Assembly (NCBI GenBank): GCA_937925775.1
Contig: CALAMM010000006.1
Span: 1 to 13,909, forward strand
DNA: 13,909 nt
Origin: an uncultured Fimbriimonadales bacterium
GTDB taxonomy: Bacteria; Armatimonadota; Fimbriimonadia; Fimbriimonadales; GBS-DC
Direction: 5' to 3'
Shown here: in pieces, positions 1-7,606 of the stretch
Layout: each line of letters starts with the position of its first letter
Numbering within the stretch: the first letter of the stretch is position 1
The notes under the pieces: generated by a model
The model's input: the letters and a program-made list of their open reading frames with translations, nothing else
What the model was told of the DNA's origin: nothing
Database searches by the model: none
Translations under genes and position numbers: made by a program

Positions 1-285
1 ACAGACAACGCGCTGCGCATTATCGACGCCGCAATCGGGGAGATTTCCAAAATGCGTGGCGACATGGGCGCATTCCAACGCTATATCTTGGAAAGCAACA
101 TCCGTTCGCTCAATGTCGCCCGCGAGAATGTGATGGCAAGCGAGTCGACCATTCGCGACGCCGACTTCGCGTTGGAAATTTCGAACTTCACAAAGCAGCA
201 GATTCTCATGCAGTCAGGTATGGCAGTGCTGGCGCAGGCGAACTCGATGCCGCAGACGGTGCTGCAGCTCCTGCAGCGACTCTAA
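1..285 (+). CDS. fliC: Flagellin, C-terminal part (5' end outside window)
   Basis: The open frame enters from the left edge and ends at TAA 283-285, giving 94 C-terminal residues. They match the conserved flagellin C-terminal D0/D1 helix: residues ESTIRDADFA, then a helix containing KQQILMQSGMAVLAQAN, and an end in PQTVLQLLQRL. Flagellins are secreted by the flagellar type III apparatus and polymerise into the filament; this helix packs against the N-terminal helix in the filament core. The next gene starts 67 bases downstream behind its own promoter, so this is probably the end of its transcription unit. A 7-base inverted repeat (GCTGCAG, 3-base loop, CTGCAGC) lies in the last codons at 261-277. 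No U-rich terminator is visible. The family call is secure; the exact paralogue cannot be judged without the N-terminus. Confidence 0.95.
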   Translation, partial: TDNALRIIDAAIGEISKMRGDMGAFQRYILESNIRSLNVARENVMASESTIRDADFALEISNFTKQQILMQSGMAVLAQANSMPQTVLQLLQRL

Positions 286-328
286 GGCGCTCTGATGGGG
301 CAAGCGGCACATTCAGGCACTTGGGGTA

Positions 329-337
329 GGGTACACT
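329..337 (+). promoter_or_regulatory. GGGTACACT promoter box before PII gene
   Basis: The -10-like hexamer TACACT (332-337) is preceded by GGG, as in most of the promoter boxes in this window. It ends 15 bases before the ATG at 353. A purine-rich GAGGAG lies at 345-350, only 2 bases before the ATG, so this gene can have a short leader with a ribosome binding site. No good -35 hexamer sits about 17 bases upstream. Confidence 0.6.
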
Positions 338-352
338 GAAAGTCGAGGAGCG

Positions 353-691
353 ATGAAACGCATCGAGGCGATTATCCGCCCCATTCGGTTCGAGGCGGTC
401 AAAGAGGCGCTCAGCGACATCGGCGTCTACGGCATGACCATCACCGATGTGCGCGGGTTCGGGCGTCAGCAGGGGCATACCGAAAAATATCGGGGAAGCA
501 CCTACACCACGAACCTGCTGCCCAAGATCAAAATCGAGGTCGTTGCGCCTGATGACCGCGTGGAGGAGATTATCGGCGCGATTATAGAAGCGGCGCAGAC
601 GGGCGAGATCGGCGATGGCAAGATTTTCATCAGCGAGGTTGAGGAAGTCATCCGCATCCGCACGGGCGAACGCGGCGAAGCGGCGTTGTGA
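353..691 (+). CDS. glnB: PII nitrogen/energy signalling protein (GlnB/GlnK family)
   Basis: At 112 residues this is the normal length for PII, a cytosolic trimer that senses ATP/ADP and 2-oxoglutarate and controls nitrogen enzymes, regulators or transporters. The T-loop holds YRGSTY at residues 46-51, so Tyr51, the residue uridylylated in proteobacterial GlnB, is in register. The C-terminal signature is intact (TGEIGDGKIFI, residues 83-93), with Lys90 followed by Arg101 and Arg103 of the nucleotide site. It starts 67 bases after the flagellin stop behind its own promoter and is followed after 19 bases by an FGGY kinase. No amtB, glnA or uridylyltransferase gene is in the window, so the partner is unknown, and GlnB cannot be told from GlnK. 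The family call is certain; whether Tyr51 is modified is open. Confidence 0.96.
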   Translation: MKRIEAIIRPIRFEAVKEALSDIGVYGMTITDVRGFGRQQGHTEKYRGSTYTTNLLPKIKIEVVAPDDRVEEIIGAIIEAAQTGEIGDGKIFISEVEEVIRIRTGERGEAAL

Positions 692-710
692 ACACGGCAA
701 GCGACGGTGA

Positions 711-2234
711 ATGGTTCTCGCGCTCGATTTAGGCACCACAGTGGTCAAAGCGGCGGTCGTTTCCGCTCATGGTGAACTGCTGGCGTGGGATTCCGAATCG
801 CAGGGGCTGATTTTTACTCCCGACGGCGGTGTGGAGCAGGACCCGCATGTCTGGTGGGAGACGCTGACCGCTGTGGTGCATCGCCTCTGGCAAAACGCGC
901 CTGAACTGCGCCACGCAATTCGCGCAGTCAGTTGCACGGCTCAGTGGTCGGGCACGGTTGCTGTCGACGCGGCGGGTGAGCCTTTAGGCAACGCGATTAT
1001 CTGGATGGACACGCGCGGCGCACCTGATGTTGCCGCGCTGATCGGCAGCTTCCCCAGCCTGAAAGGCTACAATCTGTTCCGATTGCGCACTTGGGTGCGT
1101 CTGACGGGGGGCGCGCCCGCGCGCTCGGGTAAAGACCCGCTGGCGCACATCCTGTACCTGCGTCGCGCCGACCCAGCACGCTACCGCGCCACCTTCAAGT
1201 TCTTGGAGCCGAAAGATTACCTCAACCTGCGCTTGACGGGGCGATTCGCCAGCTCCTACGAGACACTCGCGCTACATTGGGTTACGGACAACCGCGATGC
1301 TCGGCGCATCGATTACCACCCGACGCTGCTGCGCTACGCGGGATTGCGTCGGGAGCAGCTGCCCGACCTCTATCCCAGCACGGCACTCTTGGGCGAGTTG
1401 TTGCCTGCCGTCGCCGAGGCGTGGGGCTTGCCGCGGGGCGTGCAGGTCGTCGTCGGGACGCCCGACCTACACGCCACGGCGATAGGTTCGGGCGGGCTAC
1501 GCGATTTTCAGGCACACATGGCGCTCAGTACCTCCGCTTGGATTAGCTGTCATGTGCCATTCAAACGCACGGATTTGCTCCGCAATATCGCGACGCTTCC
1601 TGCGGGCATACCAGGACGCTACTTCATCGCGAACGAGCAGGAGACGGCGGGCGCGTGCCTGAACTGGTTGCGTGCGGTGTTCTGGGACGAGCCACCACCC
1701 GACGCCTATGCTCGGTTAGACGCCTACGCTGCGCAGTCGCCGCCTGGCGCGAACGGACTGCGCTTTACCCCGTGGCTGGTGGGCGAGCGCACGCCGGTGG
1801 AGAACCCCCATATTCGCGGCGGGTTTCAAGGCGTGAGTCTGCATCATGGGCGTGCGGCGATGGCGCGTGCGGTGCTGGAAGGCGTCGCGCTGAACGCACG
1901 CTGGCTGCTGGAGGCGGTGGAACGGCTCGCCAGGAGGCGGCTCAGCCCGATACGGCTGATTGGCGGCGGGGCGCAGTCCGCGCTCTGGGCGCAGATTATC
2001 GCCGACGCGCTCAACCGCGACATCTGGCAAATGGCACAGCCCCAGATGGCGACCGTGCGCGGCGCGGGCATGCTCGGCGCCGTCGCGATGGGCTGGACCG
2101 ATTGGACACAACTGGAGCCAGCCGCCCCCGTTCAAGCAAAGTTCACGCCCGACCCCGCGCACACCAGACTCTACGACGCGCTCTATCGCGAGTTTCGCGC
2201 ACGCTATCGGGTAGAGTCTCAGCTGAGCCGATGA
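711..2234 (+). CDS. FGGY-family carbohydrate kinase, xylulokinase-like
   Basis: These 507 residues span both actin-fold domains of FGGY kinases, which use ATP to phosphorylate a sugar or polyol. The phosphate-1 motif DLGTT is at residues 6-10. WMDTRG at 98-103 is typical of the xylulokinase branch and helps bind sugar. Asp252 in GTPDLHATAIGSG is the likely catalytic base. GGGAQSALW at 418-426 is the adenosine-site motif. D-xylulose is the best guess, but no xylA or pentose transporter is nearby, so the substrate is unproven. The ATG 19 bases after the PII stop is chosen because the DLGTT strand begins at once. It has no strong Shine-Dalgarno and no GGGTAYAMT box, so it is probably read with the PII gene. 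Its stop overlaps the next start (ATGA, 2231-2234). Confidence 0.88.
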   Translation: MVLALDLGTTVVKAAVVSAHGELLAWDSESQGLIFTPDGGVEQDPHVWWETLTAVVHRLWQNAPELRHAIRAVSCTAQWSGTVAVDAAGEPLGNAIIWMDTRGAPDVAALIGSFPSLKGYNLFRLRTWVRLTGGAPARSGKDPLAHILYLRRADPARYRATFKFLEPKDYLNLRLTGRFASSYETLALHWVTDNRDARRIDYHPTLLRYAGLRREQLPDLYPSTALLGELLPAVAEAWGLPRGVQVVVGTPDLHATAIGSGGLRDFQAHMALSTSAWISCHVPFKRTDLLRNIATLPAGIPGRYFIANEQETAGACLNWLRAVFWDEPPPDAYARLDAYAAQSPPGANGLRFTPWLVGERTPVENPHIRGGFQGVSLHHGRAAMARAVLEGVALNARWLLEAVERLARRRLSPIRLIGGGAQSALWAQIIADALNRDIWQMAQPQMATVRGAGMLGAVAMGWTDWTQLEPAAPVQAKFTPDPAHTRLYDALYREFRARYRVESQLSR

Positions 2235-3277
2235 GAATCGTCATCGCGGGCTACTACGGCTACCGCAACTGGGGCGACGAGGGGTCGCTCGCCGCGCTCC
2301 TGCAAGGCTTGAAAGGCACTGCCAGCCAACTCTCGGTGCTATCGGGCGATCCGACTTTCACGGAAGCGACCTACGGCGTGGCTGCCCTGCCGCGCATGCA
2401 GATTCGTGCTGTGCGGGGGGCAATCCGCGCTTCGGATGCACTTATTTTCGGGGGCGGGAGCCTGCTGCAAGATGCCACCAGCCTGCGCTCACTGCTCTAC
2501 TATCTCGCGCTGATACGCTGGGGACTGCAAGCGCACGGCAAGGTACTGCTGGTCGGGCAGGGGGTGGGACCGCTGCGGCGTCCCATCAGCCGCTGGCTTG
2601 TAAGTGCGACGCTACGCAGGGTGCCGTTCCTCAGCGTGCGCGATGCTGACTCCGCCCAGCGGCTCAGTCGGATAGGCGTGACGCACGCGACGATAGACGC
2701 CGACCTGACCTGGTCGCTTACACCCCTGCCACCGCCTGTTGAGTTGGGCGAGGGAACGCGCTGGATTGGGCTTGCGCCGCGGCGCTGGGGCAACACGCCC
2801 GTGCAGGAGGCGTTTGTGGCGCTCTGCCGCCAACTTCACGCCGACGGCTACCGCGCCATGCTCATCGCGATGCAAGAGAGCCAAGACCGTGCGCTGTGCG
2901 AGGCGATTGCTGCTGAGACCGACGCTTTCGTGCTGCCCGCGCCCGCGCACCCCGCCCAACTGCTCGGCGTGATGCGTTCTCTGCAAGGGATGGTCGCCCT
3001 GCGCCTGCACGGAGCGATTTTCGCCGCGTCGCAGGGTGTCCCCACGCTGTGCATCGCCTACGATCCGAAGGTCGACGCGCTGGCAACCCAACTGGGCGCG
3101 CCGCGCGTCGAACTGAACCGTCTTGAGGAGGCACTGCTCGACGCGTGGCAGGCGTTTCAGGCACAACGGACAGCGCTGGAGGCACAGCTCCGCGCGCGCA
3201 TCTGCCCCCTGCGCGCCGCCGCCGCCGACCTGCTCCATCGTGTCCACGCCTTCCTGACAACGGCGATGGGAAGATGA
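2231..3277 (+). CDS. csaB: Polysaccharide pyruvyl transferase CsaB
   Basis: CsaB-type enzymes transfer pyruvate from phosphoenolpyruvate to a secondary cell-wall polymer, creating the ketal that SLH-domain S-layer proteins bind. The 348-residue product shows family landmarks: an N-terminal glycine-rich YYGYRNWGDE (8-17), FGGGSLLQD (73-81), VGQGVGPL (108-115), SVRD (135-138), a C-terminal RLHGAIFAASQGVP (258-271) and YDPKV (278-282). The start at 2231 is chosen because the family begins exactly at MRIVIAGYYG and the ATGA overlap couples it to the kinase. The frame stays open far upstream, to 1655, but that part only shadows the kinase gene. A weak box GGGTAGAGT (2208-2216) ends 14 bases before the ATG and might give an internal promoter. 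No SLH protein lies in the window; the pyruvylated polymer is inferred from the family. Confidence 0.92.
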   Translation: MRIVIAGYYGYRNWGDEGSLAALLQGLKGTASQLSVLSGDPTFTEATYGVAALPRMQIRAVRGAIRASDALIFGGGSLLQDATSLRSLLYYLALIRWGLQAHGKVLLVGQGVGPLRRPISRWLVSATLRRVPFLSVRDADSAQRLSRIGVTHATIDADLTWSLTPLPPPVELGEGTRWIGLAPRRWGNTPVQEAFVALCRQLHADGYRAMLIAMQESQDRALCEAIAAETDAFVLPAPAHPAQLLGVMRSLQGMVALRLHGAIFAASQGVPTLCIAYDPKVDALATQLGAPRVELNRLEEALLDAWQAFQAQRTALEAQLRARICPLRAAAADLLHRVHAFLTTAMGR

Positions 3278-3288
3278 GTATCTATGCC

Positions 3289-4041
3289 CTATTCGGGGTT
3301 TTGGGAGGGCTTGTCGGGGTCTTCGTCAGGCGGTTTGGGAGGTGGGGCGGGCGCAACGCGCAAAAGATGCACGCGCACCCTGCGTCTGCCGAACTGCAAC
3401 GCCTGCTGGCGCGTGGCAAAGCAAAGATCGATCTTGTGTCCGCGAATAGCGCGTCCGGTGTCGGCGGCGATTGCCATCCCGTAGCCCTCGACATACAGCA
3501 CTGTACCGAGCGGGATGACGCGCGGGTCGACCGCCACTGTGCCATAGCCTGCGGGCAGCCCACTCGCTGTGTAGCCAGAACCTGTGCCGCCGCCGCTTCG
3601 GTGGGGCGTGTACGCGCTGGCGTGCATCTCCAGCACTTTCGCTGTGCGGAACGCGGTACCGCGCCCTATCGTGCCGCGCGAGGCGATGTGCCCATGCACG
3701 CCGATTTCGTAAATACGCGGTTGCGGCGGTTCGATGGTCTGCTCTTCCAGCTTGACGCGCTTGATTTCCTTGCCGTTGCGATAGTACACGCGCCAGACAA
3801 CGAGTTTCTCGCCTGGCTTGCCCTCCGCTTTCAGCACCTTGTGGCGCGGGGGTAAGCGCCGATTCACTTCAAACAGCGTCGGGGGCGGCGTCTGCTCGCG
3901 CCGCTCCACAATTTTCGTGGTGATTTTCTGATCGTTGCGAGGCTTTTCCGCGTAGCCGAATGCGCAGAGCGCAATCGCGCCAAAACTCAACAGCAGCCAT
4001 CGCCACGATCCACCCCTGTGAGCGTTCCTTCGCTGTTGCAT
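3289..4041 (-). CDS. Secreted or membrane-anchored G5-3D domain cell-wall protein
   Basis: This 250-residue protein begins with a basic segment and one hydrophobic helix (about 14-31), so it is exported or membrane anchored. A G5-like domain (about 40-114) is followed by a 3D domain (about 136-228) whose three aspartates are Asp172 (VDPRVIPLG), Asp194 (AADTG) and Asp205 (KIDLCF). 3D domains share the double-psi barrel fold of lytic transglycosylase MltA and occur with G5 in RpfB/YabE-type wall-remodelling proteins, so peptidoglycan cleavage or binding is likely but untested. The tail after 230 is rich in Pro, Asp and Lys. The ATG at 4041 has an excellent Shine-Dalgarno (AAGGGAGG, 4055-4048, 6 bases away), unlike most genes here. 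The gene converges on csaB with only 11 bases between the stops. Confidence 0.9.
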   Translation of the reverse strand: MQQRRNAHRGGSWRWLLLSFGAIALCAFGYAEKPRNDQKITTKIVERREQTPPPTLFEVNRRLPPRHKVLKAEGKPGEKLVVWRVYYRNGKEIKRVKLEEQTIEPPQPRIYEIGVHGHIASRGTIGRGTAFRTAKVLEMHASAYTPHRSGGGTGSGYTASGLPAGYGTVAVDPRVIPLGTVLYVEGYGMAIAADTGRAIRGHKIDLCFATRQQALQFGRRRVRVHLLRVAPAPPPKPPDEDPDKPSQNPE

Positions 4042-4106
4042 AGTTAACCTCCCTTTGCGAAACCGCTACAGGCTCCGCGAAGTGTCGCCCAGGTTTGGAC
4101 AGGTGG

Positions 4107-4115
4107 AGTATACCC
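4107..4115 (-). promoter_or_regulatory. GGGTATACT promoter box of G5-3D gene
   Basis: Read on the minus strand, GGG (4115-4113) precedes TATACT (4112-4107). The hexamer lies 65 bases before the ATG at 4041, leaving a leader of roughly 60 bases that carries the strong Shine-Dalgarno. This is the one clear long-leader case among the GGGTAYAMT boxes. The -35 position shows no good match. Confidence 0.6.
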
Positions 4116-4162
4116 GATGCGGCGGCTCCTATCAATCCCGCGGGGTCTGAAGCGTTGGGAGC

Positions 4163-4171
4163 GGGTACAAT
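4163..4171 (+). promoter_or_regulatory. GGGTACAAT promoter box of crtI-like gene, leaderless geometry
   Basis: TACAAT (4166-4171) is preceded by GGG and ends only 9 bases before the ATG at 4181. There is no Shine-Dalgarno in those 9 bases. Transcription starting 6-7 bases after the hexamer would begin within about 3 bases of the ATG. The opposite promoter of the G5-3D gene lies 50 bases away. Confidence 0.65.
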
Positions 4172-4180
4172 TGAGCGTCT

Positions 4181-5632
4181 ATGAAAACGGTGGTTGTTGT
4201 CGGCGCGGGGATGGGCGGGTTGGCTACCGCCGCGCGGCTGGCGAAAGCAGGTTATGAAGTTGCCGTGTTTGAAGCACGCTCGCAGGTGGGCGGGCGCATC
4301 GGCGTGCTACGACGCGACGGCTACCGCTTCGATACAGGTCCCACCCTGCTGATGATGCTGGAACCCCTTGAACGACTCTTCAGCGACCTGCATCGGCGCG
4401 TGGAAGACTACTTAGACCTTGTGTTGATTGACCCCTCGTATCGCGTCTACTTTGGCGACGGCACGGTGTTTGACTCCACGCCCAATATCGCCCGCATGGT
4501 ACGCGAGATTGCCCGCAAGATTAGCCCCGATGAGGTTCCGAACTACCTGCGCTTGATGGGCGACCTGAGCGCGATGTATCACGCGGTTGTGCCTGCGTTT
4601 GTACGCAAGCAGTATAACGGGCTGGGCGACCTGTTCACACCCTATCAGATTGGGCTGCTGCTGCGTCATCGACTGCTGAGCAACTTGTGGCGGCGGGTGG
4701 GGCGGTATGTGCGCGATCCGCGCCTGCAGATGCTTTTCTCGTTCCAGACGATGTATCTGGGGTTGTCGCCCAAAGCGGCGCTGTGGGTCTACGGCGTGCT
4801 GACTTACATGGAGTCGGGCGAGGGAGTGTGGTATCCGCGCGGGGGGATGCATCGCGTGCCCGAAGCGATTGCTCAGATTGCCCAAGAAGAGGGCGCACGC
4901 ATCTACCTGAACCAGCGTGTGGAGGAGGTGCTCATCGAGGACGGTCGCGCTGCGGGCGTGCGCCTCGCATCGGGAGAGGTGCTGAAAGCCGATGTCGTGG
5001 TCATCAACGTGGATGTGCCTACCGCCTACCGCGAGCTGCTGCCTCCCACACCCTATGCGCGTCGGAACTTCCAAAACTCCTGTAGCGCGTTGATGTTCTA
5101 TATCGGCTACACAGAGCCGCTGCCCCACCAGCTCCATCATAATGTCTACTTCAGCCGCGATTTCGAGGCGAACCTGCGCGAGCTGTTTGAGCAGAACCGC
5201 GTGCCCAGCGACCCGTCGTTCTATACTTGCCTTTCCAACCGCACCGATCCGGGCGACGCGCCCGCAGGTTGCGAGAACCTGTATGTGCTGGTTCCTGTGC
5301 CGAACCTGACGGGAGAGGACGCCCGCGCTGCTGCCCCGCGCGTGCTGGAGACCGTTGTGCAGCGCGTTGGCTTGAAGCGCGAGCGGATACAGTTTGTGGA
5401 GACGCTAACCCCGCATGCGTGGCAAGCGATGGGCTTGTGGCAAGGGGCGGCGTTTGGGATCGCGCACACCTTTTTCCAATCCACTGCCTTCCGCCCCTCC
5501 GTTCAGACGCCGTTTCGGAACTGCTATCTGGTGGGCGCCAGCACGCAGCCGGGCAACGGTATCCCCATGACGCTGATTTCGGCGGAGCTCGTCGCCGAGC
5601 GCGTGCTGGGCAAGTGGGGGAATAAGGCCTAA
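4181..5632 (+). CDS. crtI: CrtI-type carotenoid desaturase (phytoene dehydrogenase family)
   Basis: This 483-residue protein is full length for the CrtI flavoprotein family, membrane-associated FAD enzymes that desaturate or isomerise carotenoids such as phytoene. It starts with the FAD-binding Rossmann motif GAGMGG (8-13), has Glu31 at the end of the second strand, then QVGGRIG (35-41) and DTGPTLL (51-57). The C-terminal carotenoid dehydrogenase signature is at about 450-465 (LVGASTQPGNGIP), with Asn where the pattern normally has S, T, A or V. No crtB, crtE or crtY is adjacent, so the substrate cannot be fixed: phytoene desaturase is likeliest, but CrtN-, CrtD- or CrtO-like activity is possible. 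The ATG at 4181 is chosen because the Rossmann fold starts there and the promoter box abuts it. Confidence 0.88.
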   Translation: MKTVVVVGAGMGGLATAARLAKAGYEVAVFEARSQVGGRIGVLRRDGYRFDTGPTLLMMLEPLERLFSDLHRRVEDYLDLVLIDPSYRVYFGDGTVFDSTPNIARMVREIARKISPDEVPNYLRLMGDLSAMYHAVVPAFVRKQYNGLGDLFTPYQIGLLLRHRLLSNLWRRVGRYVRDPRLQMLFSFQTMYLGLSPKAALWVYGVLTYMESGEGVWYPRGGMHRVPEAIAQIAQEEGARIYLNQRVEEVLIEDGRAAGVRLASGEVLKADVVVINVDVPTAYRELLPPTPYARRNFQNSCSALMFYIGYTEPLPHQLHHNVYFSRDFEANLRELFEQNRVPSDPSFYTCLSNRTDPGDAPAGCENLYVLVPVPNLTGEDARAAAPRVLETVVQRVGLKRERIQFVETLTPHAWQAMGLWQGAAFGIAHTFFQSTAFRPSVQTPFRNCYLVGASTQPGNGIPMTLISAELVAERVLGKWGNKA

Positions 5633-5645
5633 CGGCGTTGCATGG

Positions 5646-5654
5646 GGGTATACT
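5646..5654 (+). promoter_or_regulatory. GGGTATACT promoter box of DedA/VTT gene, leaderless geometry
   Basis: TATACT (5649-5654) follows a run of five G and ends 10 bases before the ATG at 5665. It lies just after the crtI-like stop at 5632. No Shine-Dalgarno and no -35 match are visible. The box decides the start: the upstream in-frame ATG at 5638 lies before the promoter and so would not be in this transcript. Confidence 0.65.
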
Positions 5655-5664
5655 CTCGGCGCGT

Positions 5665-6282
5665 ATGCAGGCACTCAAGGAGTGGGCGCTGGGCGTTATC
5701 CACCAGTACGGCTTGGCAGGGCTGTTCGGCGTGGCGTTTATCGAATCGTCGTTTTTCCCCGTGCCGCCAGATGTGTTGATGATTGCGCTCTTGCTCGCGC
5801 CCGACGCCCCCTCGCCCTTCTGGGTCGCAACGCTCTGCACCCTCGGCAGCGTCTTAGGTGCAGGCTTCGGTTGGCTTATCGGTGCTTACGGCGGCTATCC
5901 GCTCCTGCAGCGAATGTTCAAAGCGGAGAAAGTGCGGGCTGTTGAGCAACTTTACAATCGGTATGGGGTGTATACGATTTTTATCGCGGCGTTCACACCC
6001 ATCCCCTACAAAGTGTTCACGATTGCCAGCGGGGTGTTCCGCTATAATGTGTGGGTTATGATGGGGGTGAGTGTGGTGGGGCGCGGGGCACGCTTTTTCG
6101 CGGTCGCGTATCTGGTTCACTGGTTCGGCGACGCGGTGATTAAGCAGTTCGACCGTGCGCTCCTGACAGGCACGGTGCTGTTTTTAATCGGCGCGGGAGC
6201 CTATGGGTACTATCGCACGCGCTACAGCAAGGTGAAGCGAGTCGTGCGCAGGCCGATTCAGAACGAGTCGACGGGCGAGTAG
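5665..6282 (+). CDS. DedA/VTT-domain (YqaA-like) inner-membrane protein
   Basis: The 205-residue product is a small polytopic membrane protein of the DedA/SNARE-associated (VTT) superfamily. Landmarks are FIESSFFPVPPDV (25-37), with Glu27 and Asp36 in the re-entrant region, FTPIPYKVFTIASG (110-123) and the late GRGARF (139-144), whose arginines are typical of the family. Hydrophobic segments run at roughly 13-45, 52-75, 103-122, 128-152 and 166-184. Relatives move or scramble lipids such as undecaprenyl phosphate and support membrane homeostasis; the YqaA branch has no assigned substrate, so only the family is claimed. The start at 5665 is favoured over 5638 because of the promoter at 5649. 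Its last 25 bases overlap the 3' end of the convergent GNAT gene. Confidence 0.85.
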   Translation: MQALKEWALGVIHQYGLAGLFGVAFIESSFFPVPPDVLMIALLLAPDAPSPFWVATLCTLGSVLGAGFGWLIGAYGGYPLLQRMFKAEKVRAVEQLYNRYGVYTIFIAAFTPIPYKVFTIASGVFRYNVWVMMGVSVVGRGARFFAVAYLVHWFGDAVIKQFDRALLTGTVLFLIGAGAYGYYRTRYSKVKRVVRRPIQNESTGE

Positions 6283-7322
6283 CAGGCGGGGCGCACTGGG
6301 TGGCGTGCGCGTAAGTCGTGGGGGATCGGGGTGTCTGCAGGGTCGGGAAGACCCAGCAGCAAGGCGAGCGCCACCGCTTGGGAGAGGAATGTGCCCCGTT
6401 GCGCGAGGTTCGCTGCGTAAATAGGTTCCCAGTCGCAAACGCGCACCATCGCGCCCTGATTTCCAACCCAGCGCACATCGGGCAGGAGCGGTCGCACAAG
6501 CCGTTCGATGTCGGCTTCGGGCAGGAAGAAGTGGAGGGGCGCGTGCGCCATGAACGCCGTTTGGCTCGCGAAGCCGAGAAGCATGCGCCCTGCCTCCGAA
6601 TCGTCAGGGGCGTAGCCCAGCTCCCCTACGCTGATTGCGCTCACGACGCGGTTGCCTTGCTCCTCCGTTTCATAGTGCGTCTCCAGCACGAGGTAGCCGC
6701 GCGCCGCTCCGCTGGTGTCTTCTGCAATGTAGAACTTAGTGCGCCACTCTGGGTCGTCCCAGCGTGTCCACACGCGCCAGTAGGTGTCGTCGCGCTGCAC
6801 GGTCAGCGGGTGGTCAGCATAGAACGCGGCGTACCACTGCTGGATGGCGGGCAGGTCGTCGGGTTCAGCCGTGCGGAACCGCCAGCCCGATATATCTACA
6901 GGCACTGGTGTCGCCTCATATAGGGGCAACGGCAGGCACTCCCAGCCGTGTCGCCCGTAAAAGTCGTGGATTCCCGTAAACAGCAGGCCGAAGGTGAAAT
7001 CGTCGCTGTCCATCACCGCGTGCAGGTCTTTCAGCAGTTGCGAAGCAATGCCGCGCCCGCGATATTCGGGGAGGGTCGCCACATTCGCGACTCCTGCCAT
7101 CCACAGCGTCCGTCCGTTCCCAAGGCGCACGGGACGCCGTACCAGCTGCATCGCGGCGACGAGCTTGCCGTCCATTTCGCACACGCGCGTGTAGCGTGGC
7201 TGCCACCATGGGTCGCGGAAGTACCGCTCAAAGTAATCGCGGCTGGGGGTGAACACCCGCGTCCAGAGGTCTAAGCAGGCTGACTGCTCCTCAGGGCGCA
7301 ACTCGCGGAAGGTAGGCGTCAT
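6258..7322 (-). CDS. GNAT-family N-acetyltransferase, Eis-like
   Basis: This is a 354-residue protein with an N-terminal GNAT domain. The acetyl-CoA loop is YRGRGIA (87-93), within a motif A strand-loop-helix beginning ANVATLPE. FYGRHGWE at 121-128 matches the end of the GNAT core in the Eis family. The rest (about 145-354) is long enough for a second GNAT-like half and a C-terminal sterol-carrier-like domain, as in Eis proteins; this division is inferred from length and the late hydrophobic strand pattern. Eis proteins acetylate amines, including aminoglycosides, but most homologues have no known substrate. The ATG overlaps the zinc-ribbon stop (ATGA, 7322-7319), so translation is coupled. 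The 3' end overlaps the convergent DedA gene by 25 bases. Confidence 0.85.
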   Translation of the reverse strand: MTPTFRELRPEEQSACLDLWTRVFTPSRDYFERYFRDPWWQPRYTRVCEMDGKLVAAMQLVRRPVRLGNGRTLWMAGVANVATLPEYRGRGIASQLLKDLHAVMDSDDFTFGLLFTGIHDFYGRHGWECLPLPLYEATPVPVDISGWRFRTAEPDDLPAIQQWYAAFYADHPLTVQRDDTYWRVWTRWDDPEWRTKFYIAEDTSGAARGYLVLETHYETEEQGNRVVSAISVGELGYAPDDSEAGRMLLGFASQTAFMAHAPLHFFLPEADIERLVRPLLPDVRWVGNQGAMVRVCDWEPIYAANLAQRGTFLSQAVALALLLGLPDPADTPIPHDLRARHPVRPACYSPVDSF

Positions 7323-7606
7323 TCCTCTTCAGGCTCTTCATCCAAGTCGACATCGAACAGGTCGTCGGCATCGCCCACGAGCCGTTTGCGGTCGCGTTTC
7401 TCCAGCTCTTCGATGCTGACCTCGCCCTCCACGAACGCCACATCCTCGTCACGGGCAAGGATTTTCTCTTCCTCGTCCAGCGTCGTGGGCAACCAGTGTT
7501 GTGGGTTCACCTTACGACAGGCGTCGCACACGAAGCGGATGTTCACAGTGCTGTACCACGCGGGCACTTTGTCCAACGGTTTTTCGCACTCAGCGCATTT
7601 AATCAT
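7319..7606 (-). CDS. Small zinc-ribbon protein with acidic tail, function unknown
   Basis: This 95-residue cytosolic protein has two CxxC knuckles, Cys4-x2-Cys7 and Cys27-x2-Cys30, enough to bind one zinc as a treble-clef or ribbon. After a short linker (NPQHWLPTTL) the remainder is strongly charged, and the C-terminus from about 79 is almost entirely Asp and Glu. Such acidic tails can mimic nucleic acid or dock to basic partners, but nothing here names a partner. It overlaps the upstream membrane-protein stop and the downstream GNAT start by 4 bases each (ATGA), so the three are very probably translated together. I do not recognise a named family. It is a real gene because of the cysteine spacing, tight coupling and low-complexity-free N-terminus. 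Confidence 0.82.
   Translation of the reverse strand: MIKCAECEKPLDKVPAWYSTVNIRFVCDACRKVNPQHWLPTTLDEEEKILARDEDVAFVEGEVSIEELEKRDRKRLVGDADDLFDVDLDEEPEEE

Noticed and set aside
261..277. Inverted repeat GCTGCAG/CTGCAGC at the flagellin 3' end as a terminator
   Set aside because: It is inside the coding region, the loop is 3 bases and no U-tract follows; it is explained by repeated Leu-Gln codons.
206..748. Minus-strand 180-codon open frame across flagellin, PII and kinase starts
   Set aside because: It spans three well-supported plus-strand genes and a promoter and has no domain signature.
1655..2230. Upstream open extension of the csaB frame, which would give a 540-residue protein
   Set aside because: It lies fully inside the FGGY kinase gene in another frame, has Arg/Ala-rich composition typical of a shadow frame, and CsaB homology begins exactly at 2231.
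3145..3855. Plus-strand 236-codon open frame
   Set aside because: It is antisense to the G5-3D gene, whose domains are clear, and it shows no recognisable domain itself.
4042..4100. Possible riboswitch (for example c-di-AMP type, often found before wall-remodelling genes) in the leader of the G5-3D gene
   Set aside because: The leader inferred from the promoter is only about 60 bases and shows only short, weak inverted repeats, too little for known classes.
4412..5140. Minus-strand 242-codon open frame inside the crtI-like gene
   Set aside because: Rich in His, Gln and Arg with no motif; it mirrors the third-position GC bias of the desaturase gene.
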